From Limnohabitans sp. Rim8 (lineage in GTDB: Bacteria > Pseudomonadota > Gammaproteobacteria > Burkholderiales > Burkholderiaceae_C): 11,030 nt of DNA. Numbering within the stretch: position 1 is the stretch's first letter; each line of letters opens with the position of its first letter. The DNA lies in NCBI GenBank assembly GCA_945877725.1, contig CAMDXR010000076.1:1-11030 (forward strand), in the 5' to 3' direction. The position numbers were made by a program, and so were the translations under genes. Below the pieces are notes generated by a model. The model saw only the letters and a list, made by a program, of their open reading frames with translations, did no database searches and was not told the origin of the DNA. This document shows, in pieces, positions 6,764 through 11,030 of this stretch.

Positions 6764-9580
6764 TCAGTTGCGGAGCAGATTTTTCAAGACATTTTGCAAT
6801 CGGCGAGCCGTTGCTGCCTCGTGTGGCCCAGACAAAACTTGCGCCACATCCTGCCCCCAGGTTTCTATGGGGCCGGGTTGGTTGCGTTGGGTCAGCAACT
6901 GCAATTGCAGCATGCGGCGATCCGACAGGTTTTCGGCAGGTGTTGGCACTTCTGCGGCCATTTCTAAACGCAACAAGGCAGTTGCGGCCGGGGTTTTGGG
7001 CTCTGCGCTGACGGCTTGCGCCCAAGCCTGACGGGTTGCCGCATTGATGGCGCGCCCCAACTCTTGCGCGCTGGGCAAAGCATCGGCCTGGCGCTCTTGC
7101 CACGCTGTCATCAAACGGGTCAGGGTTTCACCATGAGCCTGTGCCGCCAATTTGCGCAAAGACATTTCTGCACGCTCCATGGCTTCACGCTGGGCGCGGA
7201 AAGCCGCGTCACCCAAGCGTGGGGCGCGCTCGCCCCGGTCGGCAAAATCACCACGGGGGAAACGATCGCCACCGCGCTCACCCATGCGCGGCTGGCCTCG
7301 CTCTGCTGGACGGCCAGGACGTTCGCCGGGGCGACCATCGCGGCGACCTGCTGCGGGAGCTTCGGTTTTTTTCTGGCCTGGGCGGTCATCCCCGCGCACA
7401 GCCACCACCGGTTTGGCTGGCTTGGGAGGTGCCACGGGTACAGCCACTTCAGCGGCCACTTCTGCGGCTGTTTCAGACTCGGCAGCATCGTCGCTTTGGG
7501 CGGCCTCCGAAGGGCTTGCTTCCCCTTCTTGGGTTTGAGGAGCGTCAGCGACTTCGCTGTTGGCCGATGCCTCAGACGTCGTGGCCGAAACTTCATCCGC
7601 CTTGGTGGGCGAAGGCTTGGTTTGCTGATTGGCTACAGCCTGGGCTTGCCCGCGCAGCGCGGCGTCGAGTGCGGCCATGGCAGCACGAATTTTGGAAGCG
7701 TCACCACCAGAATTAGCGGCATCCAGGGCTTTGGAGGCTTCGATCACCGCCAAGTCGTGGGGGCTAAGCTGGGCAGCAGAAGGTTGGCGCTCTGTGCCTT
7801 TGCGCTGGAAAGCTTCGTCCAGCGGTGCACGGAAAACTTCCCACAACTTTTGTTCTGTCTTGCGATCGACGGGCACAGACTGGGCTTCAACTTGCCAGCG
7901 CTGTTGCAAAGCCTTAACAGCGTCCACACGCAAGTTGGGTGCAGCACCCAGTTCACGGGCTTCATTGATCAAGGCATGACGGCGCTCGACACTGGCTTTT
8001 TGTGCGGCCTCCAGTGGGGCAGCGGCAGCTTTGAAGATGCCTTTCCATTGCGTTTGCATTTCGCCAAAGGACTTTTCGCTCAAATGACCCGCATTGCGCC
8101 AGCGGTCTGCAAACTGATGCAGCGCGCGCAATTGGCTGCGCCAGTCGCTGTTTTCAGCGTTGGCTGCCGTCCAGGCTTTGACCTCTTCCATCAAGGCCAA
8201 ACGTTGAGCGCGGTGATCGGCCGATTCTTTTTTGATTTGCTCTAACCAAGCCAAAACCGTTTTATAGGCCTCATTGCAAGCGGTATCAAAACGCTTCCAT
8301 AACGCATGGTTGGGCAAGCCACCTTGATCGGTCTGCTTCCAGCTTTCGCGCAGTTGACGCAGTTTGTCTTGCATCTTGCGGCCGCCGACTGTGGGGGCTT
8401 TTTCTGCGTCCAGCAACGCTTCGGCTTGGGCCACCAGTTCTTCGCGGAAACGATTGGCCAGCCAGCGCTGCCAGCCCGCAGGGTCGCCCGCAGCCAGCAG
8501 GGCGTTGTGCACGCGCTCATCGAGTGCGGTATCCAGGTTTTTGCCGTGCAGCTTGAGCAAGTTGCGCAAGGCCGTGGCGGACTCCTCGTTGACTTTGCCT
8601 TCTTGGTCAGTGATTTGCTTTTCAATGACCTCCAGAATTTCAGTGATGGCCTTGGTGGCCTGGTCGCGCAGGTTTTGCCGCTGGACGGCGTCCATTTTGG
8701 GCGGGGCCGCTTTGGGTTCTCTGTGTTCTTTGGGTTCTTTGGGCGTTTCTGCGTTGGCAGAAGCAGTCGCAGTCGCTGTTGTGGCGGCGGTGGGCTTGGC
8801 GGCTTTCTGGGGCGGCACGCCCTCGCCACGGCCACGGCGAATTTCATCGGCCCAAACAGGCACGGGAGGCAGCGCGGCAGAGGCGTCCGTCTGAGCTTGC
8901 TGAGCCTGGACGAGCGCCGCCGAAAAACCTTGCCAAACGGCTTGCAATTGACTCAACGCGGCATCCAATTGGGGCGGAAACTTCAAGTCCACGCTGGGCC
9001 ACATGGCATTGCTGCTCAAATGCTGCGCTTGGCTTTGCCACTGCGCCACATCGTTGCTGAGACCGGCCATGTTGGCCTGTGCTTCAGCCATTGGCTTGGT
9101 TGACAACACTTCGATACGTTGCGCCAATAAAACGGCAGATTCACGCTGGACCATGACTTGGTGCTGCAAGTCTTCGACGCCTTTGACCACCTCGGCCAAG
9201 CGAACTTTCAAGCTGGCCAAAGGTTCGCGCGACAAAGGGGCACCGGCTTTGGCTGCATCGCGTTGCCATGCCATGGCATCGGCAATGTTCAGACGCGGGG
9301 CCTGTAACATTTGTTCCGCTTTTTGAGCCCAGTCACTGGCCAGCACGTCCTGCCCGTGCAAACGTTTGAGTTCGTCGAGCTTTTCTTTCAGTATCTTGGC
9401 TGCGCCCTTGTCTCGGGTGGACATCTCGCGATAGACCTCGCTCAACAATTCCACAGTCGGCTCGGAAATGAGCCACTCACGCAAACGGGCACTGCGCTCT
9501 CCCGAGGTGGCGGCACTGAATGCGCCCCCGGTCAATGGGTCAAGAGCAGCAAGGTCAAGAGGCTTGGAGGATGAAGTCAC
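6764..9580 (-). CDS. Large DUF349-repeat protein with acidic and Arg/Gly-rich linkers
   Basis: The molecular function is unknown. The 938-residue protein has no signal peptide or membrane segment, so it is cytoplasmic. Visible order: a helical N-terminal region (1-240); a Pro/Ala/Thr/Lys/Glu linker (about 250-295) with KEPKEHREPK; then at least three DUF349-like units (about 400-630), recognisable by W-x(n)-G / LW-x-RF / A-x-Y spacing, for example RESWKQTDQGGLPNHALWKRF and RWRNAGHLSEKSF; an Ala/Glu/Ser acidic linker (about 650-725); a stretch rich in Arg, Gly and Pro (725-790) with RPGERPGRPAERG and ERGGDRFPRGDF; and a helical C-terminal part. Coiled coil is likely in many helices. The start is GTG at 9580, the first start of this frame that keeps the whole N-terminus; no SD sequence is visible. 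Arg/Gly segments often bind RNA or partners, which is only a hint here. It stands alone, divergent from the transglycosylase gene. Confidence 0.85.
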   Translation of the reverse strand: MTSSSKPLDLAALDPLTGGAFSAATSGERSARLREWLISEPTVELLSEVYREMSTRDKGAAKILKEKLDELKRLHGQDVLASDWAQKAEQMLQAPRLNIADAMAWQRDAAKAGAPLSREPLASLKVRLAEVVKGVEDLQHQVMVQRESAVLLAQRIEVLSTKPMAEAQANMAGLSNDVAQWQSQAQHLSSNAMWPSVDLKFPPQLDAALSQLQAVWQGFSAALVQAQQAQTDASAALPPVPVWADEIRRGRGEGVPPQKAAKPTAATTATATASANAETPKEPKEHREPKAAPPKMDAVQRQNLRDQATKAITEILEVIEKQITDQEGKVNEESATALRNLLKLHGKNLDTALDERVHNALLAAGDPAGWQRWLANRFREELVAQAEALLDAEKAPTVGGRKMQDKLRQLRESWKQTDQGGLPNHALWKRFDTACNEAYKTVLAWLEQIKKESADHRAQRLALMEEVKAWTAANAENSDWRSQLRALHQFADRWRNAGHLSEKSFGEMQTQWKGIFKAAAAPLEAAQKASVERRHALINEARELGAAPNLRVDAVKALQQRWQVEAQSVPVDRKTEQKLWEVFRAPLDEAFQRKGTERQPSAAQLSPHDLAVIEASKALDAANSGGDASKIRAAMAALDAALRGQAQAVANQQTKPSPTKADEVSATTSEASANSEVADAPQTQEGEASPSEAAQSDDAAESETAAEVAAEVAVPVAPPKPAKPVVAVRGDDRPGQKKTEAPAAGRRDGRPGERPGRPAERGQPRMGERGGDRFPRGDFADRGERAPRLGDAAFRAQREAMERAEMSLRKLAAQAHGETLTRLMTAWQERQADALPSAQELGRAINAATRQAWAQAVSAEPKTPAATALLRLEMAAEVPTPAENLSDRRMLQLQLLTQRNQPGPIETWGQDVAQVLSGPHEAATARRLQNVLKNLLRN

Positions 9581-9636
9581 GGTAAAAAACTTTAAAACAC
9601 TGTTCAGGCCAAATACGGCATCAGCTTTTAGACCAG

Positions 9637-9750
9637 ATGCGCCTGAGGAAGTTCATGCGAATGGCCGAAGCCGCGTATTTTCGCCGTTATTTGCGCTCCT
9701 CTGACAAGGAAGATGCAATACCAGTCAATCAAATGATATTTCGGGCGTAG
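9637..9750 (+). CDS. Possible small protein of 37 residues (doubtful)
   Basis: ATG at 9637 opens a frame to TAG at 9748-9750. The product is short, very basic at first and possibly a helix: MRLRKFMRMAEAAYFRRYL, then RSSDKEDAIPVNQMIFRA. The frame is open further upstream to 9586. There is no good SD sequence and the first half lies in the likely leader or promoter region of the DUF349 gene on the other strand. It could be a small protein, a gene remnant or chance. Confidence 0.22.
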   Translation: MRLRKFMRMAEAAYFRRYLRSSDKEDAIPVNQMIFRA

Positions 9751-9805
9751 ACAAGACAAAACATAACAAAAAGACATAAAGAGTTATTTCGTTAGTATTG
9801 ACTGG
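9721..9805. repeat. Inverted repeat with one arm over the -35 box
   Basis: CCAGTCAAT (9721-9729) and ATTGACTGG (9797-9805) are perfect inverted copies 67 bases apart; with one skipped base three more pairs extend the outer end. The right arm contains the TTGACT -35 box of the transglycosylase promoter. This could be a pair of operator sites for a repressor acting across the interval, or chance. Confidence 0.4.
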
Positions 9806-9825
9806 ATATTAAATTTTCCTAAAAT
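9798..9825 (+). promoter_or_regulatory. Strong sigma70-type promoter for the lytic transglycosylase gene
   Basis: TTGACT (9798-9803, five of six) and TAAAAT (9820-9825, five of six) are 16 bp apart in an AT-rich setting. The upstream bases are A/T-rich and could act as an UP element. Predicted start near 9832, leaving a leader of about 145 nt before ATG at 9978. Confidence 0.7.
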
Positions 9826-9875
9826 CAAGTACCTACCTAGGGAATACCCGCCAATTTATTCCCCTCAACTCCGCC

Positions 9876-9895
9876 GACCCATGTTGCAATGGGTC
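9876..9895 (+). repeat. Hairpin in the transglycosylase leader
   Basis: GACCCAT and ATGGGTC form a 7-bp perfect stem around the six-base loop GTTGCA. It lies inside the predicted leader, directly before an in-frame GTG at 9897. It has no T run, so it is not a terminator; it may affect leader stability or translation. Confidence 0.4.
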
Positions 9896-9977
9896 CGTGA
9901 TCCCAAGCGCAGTGACGATTCTCCACGCCACATCGCTCCACGCACCAGGAAATGTATTGACAGCGAAACTCATCAAC

Positions 9978-10727
9978 ATGGACCGAATATTTCTGTGTTT
10001 TCGAACATGGGCGGCCGACGTTCGTGAAGGTTTTGTAGAAATTACTCGCCACAGCCTGGCTGTCATTGGCTTGGGAGTTATTTTGGTCTTGTTGGCTTTC
10101 ACGGCGCGGCCCAACCTGCAGTCTTCGGCCAGCGATTTTTTGTTGGGCATGCTTGAATTGCGCAAATTTGAATCGCTGGTTTACACATCGCCAGGCAATG
10201 CCGCCAGTCGCTCCACGGCCAAGAGCATCAAGAACTTGCCGGAAGACCAATTGGCCATTACCCGCTGGTTGAGTAAAAAATACCGCGTCTCAAACGAGCC
10301 GATGGCGGCCCTGGTGGCCGAGGCTTGGGCCATTGGTGAGCGCAGCCAAGTCTCACCGACCTTGATCTTGGCAATCATGGCCGTGGAGTCCCGCTTCAAC
10401 CCCTTTGCCACCGGCAGCCAGGGCACTGTTGGCTTGATGCAAATTGAACAAAATGCGCATGCCGAGGCTCTGGCCAACTTTGGTGGACTTTTGTCGGCTT
10501 TTGACCCTTTGACCAATTTGCGAGTGGGCGTGCGCCATCTGCAAGCCCTGATACAGCAAACCACCTCTATGGAAGACGCTTTGTCGCTTTACGGGGCATC
10601 TTCAGGGCAGGCCTCAGACAGTCTGTATGTTGACCGGGTCTTGTCCGAGCAAATTCTGCTTGAGAAAATCATTGGCAAACAAAGCACTGCGTCCCTGCCC
10701 CCTAAAGGTTCGGGCACGAAGCTTTGA
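9978..10727 (+). CDS. Membrane-anchored SLT-type lytic transglycosylase
   Basis: Lytic transglycosylases cleave peptidoglycan between MurNAc and GlcNAc with formation of 1,6-anhydroMurNAc. The 249-residue protein has a short cytoplasmic N-terminus and one hydrophobic segment (about 26-42, LAVIGLGVILVLLAF), so the rest should face the periplasm. The SLT domain shows LAIMAVESRFNPFA with catalytic Glu137, then GTVGLMQIE (about 150-157), FDPLTNLRVGVRHLQALI and ALSLYGASSG. The last takes the place of the usual AAYNAG, so Tyr205 is kept but the Asn is not. The frame is open back to GTG at 9897, which would add 27 unremarkable residues. ATG at 9978 gives a usual anchor arrangement and is preferred, though neither has a strong SD sequence. 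Transcribed alone from the promoter at 9798, upstream of glyA. Confidence 0.77.
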   Translation: MDRIFLCFRTWAADVREGFVEITRHSLAVIGLGVILVLLAFTARPNLQSSASDFLLGMLELRKFESLVYTSPGNAASRSTAKSIKNLPEDQLAITRWLSKKYRVSNEPMAALVAEAWAIGERSQVSPTLILAIMAVESRFNPFATGSQGTVGLMQIEQNAHAEALANFGGLLSAFDPLTNLRVGVRHLQALIQQTTSMEDALSLYGASSGQASDSLYVDRVLSEQILLEKIIGKQSTASLPPKGSGTKL

Positions 10728-10739
10728 GGCCTTCGGGCC
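10728..10739 (+). repeat. Small hairpin with UUCG tetraloop after the transglycosylase stop
   Basis: GGCC-TTCG-GGCC starts just after the TGA and forms a cUUCGg tetraloop on a 4-bp stem. There is no T run, so it is a poor terminator; it could protect the 3' end of the message. It overlaps segments that can also pair further downstream. Confidence 0.4.
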
Positions 10740-10755
10740 ACTGTCCGGGCTCGGC

Positions 10756-10761
10756 TACACT
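10756..10761 (+). promoter_or_regulatory. Possible -10 box of a glyA promoter
   Basis: TACACT matches five of six positions of TATAAT, with a weak TTCGGG 18 bases upstream (10732-10737). Transcription would begin near 10768, exactly where the TGTGCGC helix strand begins. If this is the only promoter, the outer stem at 10741-10755 would not be in the RNA. Confidence 0.4.
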
Positions 10762-10941
10762 AATAAGTGTGCGCGACTGGCGATAGGAGCCTCCCCCAAC
10801 GTTAACTAATGGGGGACAACTCTGACGTGGACAGTGGTGGCCTCCGGTCACCCCATAACCACTGGGAAGCGCACAGCCTGTATCGGACTCTCCACCCCGT
10901 TTTCAGGTTTTCAGCCGTTCGCCTGGGCAGCCCTTGTTGGG

Positions 10942-10956
10942 GACTTTTCAAAAGTC
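10942..10956. repeat. Perfect palindrome upstream of glyA
   Basis: GACTTTT-C-AAAAGTC is a 7-bp perfect inverted repeat with a one-base centre, 33 bases before the glyA ATG. The centre is too tight for a good RNA hairpin unless inner A-U pairs open, so a DNA operator is as likely. No T run follows at the right place for a terminator. Confidence 0.4.
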
Positions 10957-10978
10957 TTGCGCCAAGGTTCCATCATTT

Positions 10979-10984
10979 GAAGGA
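10979..10984 (+). promoter_or_regulatory. glyA ribosome binding site
   Basis: GAAGGA lies five bases before ATG at 10990. It can pair almost completely with GGCAGCCCTT at 10926-10935, which suggests translational control. Confidence 0.7.
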
Positions 10985-10989
10985 CTGCC

Positions 10990-11030
10990 ATGTACCACCG
11001 CAATATTCTGATTGAACAAACCGATCCCGA
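10990..11030 (+). CDS. glyA: Serine hydroxymethyltransferase, first 13 codons only
   Basis: The window ends after MYHRNILIEQTDP and part of the next codon. This start is characteristic, from memory, of GlyA of Comamonadaceae and related Burkholderiales. GlyA is the PLP enzyme that converts serine and tetrahydrofolate into glycine and 5,10-methylene-tetrahydrofolate. A good SD sequence supports the start. With only 13 complete codons, no catalytic motif can be seen. Confidence 0.82.
   Translation, partial: MYHRNILIEQTDP

Larger units (their letters stand above)
9581..9977. other. AT-rich divergent intergenic region
   Basis: This gap of about 400 bases separates the divergent DUF349 and transglycosylase genes. 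It holds a doubtful small plus-strand frame (9637-9750), an inverted repeat (9721-9729 with 9797-9805), a good plus-strand promoter (9798-9825) and a hairpin in the leader (9876-9895). The part from about 9750 to 9840 is clearly richer in A and T than the genes around it. I found no convincing minus-strand promoter for the DUF349 gene; TTGTCA at about 9704-9699 is a -35-like hexamer without a good -10 at normal distance. Confidence 0.6.
10741..10989 (+). ncRNA. Structured glyA leader: candidate cis-regulatory RNA or small RNA
   Basis: Nested helices visible by eye. The closing stem is CTGTCCGGGC (10741-10750) with GCCTGGGCAG (10921-10930): eight Watson-Crick and two G-U pairs, plus CGGC/GCCG (10752-10755/10914-10917). 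Inside it TGTGCGC (10768-10774) pairs with GCGCACA (10869-10875). Inside that are hairpins TCCCCC/GGGGGA (10792-10797/10811-10816) and GGTGGCC/GGTCACC (10836-10842/10846-10852, six Watson-Crick plus one G-U, three-base loop). Competing helices are CCACTGTCC/GGACAGTGG (10738-10746/10829-10837) and GGCAGCCCTT/AAGGACTGCC (10926-10935/10980-10989), which would hide the glyA ribosome binding site. It does not show glycine, THF or SAH riboswitch signatures that I know. The outer stem spans about 190 nt, the size of 6S RNA, so an independent small RNA is an alternative. No folding program was run. Confidence 0.45.

Noticed and set aside
7016..8245. Plus-strand open frame of 409 codons opposite the DUF349 gene
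   Set aside because: Cys/Gly/Arg/Leu-rich product without family features; explained by the Ala- and Arg-rich codons on the other strand.
8700..8745. Short direct repeats (TTTGGGTTCT-like) in the DUF349 gene
   Set aside because: They encode the KEPKE/REPK linker of the protein and are ordinary low-complexity coding repeats, not a separate element.
10942..10960. Rho-independent terminator in front of glyA
   Set aside because: The palindrome has a one-base centre, an A/T stem and no following T run.
10741..10989. Known glycine, tetrahydrofolate or SAH riboswitch upstream of glyA
   Set aside because: The conserved sequence blocks of those classes as I remember them are not there; only helices are visible. 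A covariance-model scan would be decisive.
1..11030. Mobile elements, CRISPR arrays, tRNA or rRNA genes, toxin-antitoxin or defence genes
   Set aside because: Looked for on both strands; no transposase motifs, regularly spaced repeats, tRNA cloverleaf with TTC loop, or defence domains were found. The protein content is housekeeping.

Overview
The window looks like chromosomal DNA from a betaproteobacterium, most probably Burkholderiales, family Comamonadaceae. I infer this from protein character, moderately high GC, and the gene neighbourhoods (cysS - DNA glycosylase - accA - tilS; TPR protein - two cyclophilins - lpxH). No database search was possible, so genus is not assigned. Almost everything is core housekeeping. 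I see no insertion sequence, phage gene, CRISPR array or tRNA/rRNA gene.

Left block (1-3829, all minus strand, read right to left): cysS, an AlkA-type DNA glycosylase, accA and tilS (its 3' end lies off the left edge). Gaps are short or overlapping, so this is probably one operon. It covers tRNA charging (Cys), alkylation repair, fatty-acid precursor synthesis and tRNA-Ile2 maturation. The glycosylase starts at a GTG overlapping the cysS stop, and accA starts at TTG behind a strong Shine-Dalgarno (SD) sequence.

Middle block (4070-6686, plus strand, divergent from cysS): a secreted TPR protein, a periplasmic cyclophilin (ppiA), a cytoplasmic cyclophilin (ppiB) and lpxH of lipid A synthesis. 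The genes are tightly packed and end at a strong, probably bidirectional terminator (6694-6727). A sigma70-like promoter (3968-3995) precedes the block. The theme is envelope biogenesis and protein folding.

Right block: a 938-residue DUF349 protein (6764-9580, minus) with acidic and Arg/Gly-rich disordered linkers. Then comes an AT-rich divergent intergenic region with a strong promoter (9798-9825) and an inverted repeat over its -35 box. Next is a membrane-anchored SLT-type lytic transglycosylase (9978-10727, plus). After a 262-nt gap, the first codons of glyA appear at the right edge.

The most interesting non-coding stretch is the glyA leader (10728-10989). It holds several long complementary segments that form nested helices. 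Some of these are mutually exclusive with a helix that would bury the glyA ribosome binding site. This resembles a cis-regulatory switch or a structured small RNA (a 6S-sized rod is also possible). I cannot match it to a known riboswitch class by eye.
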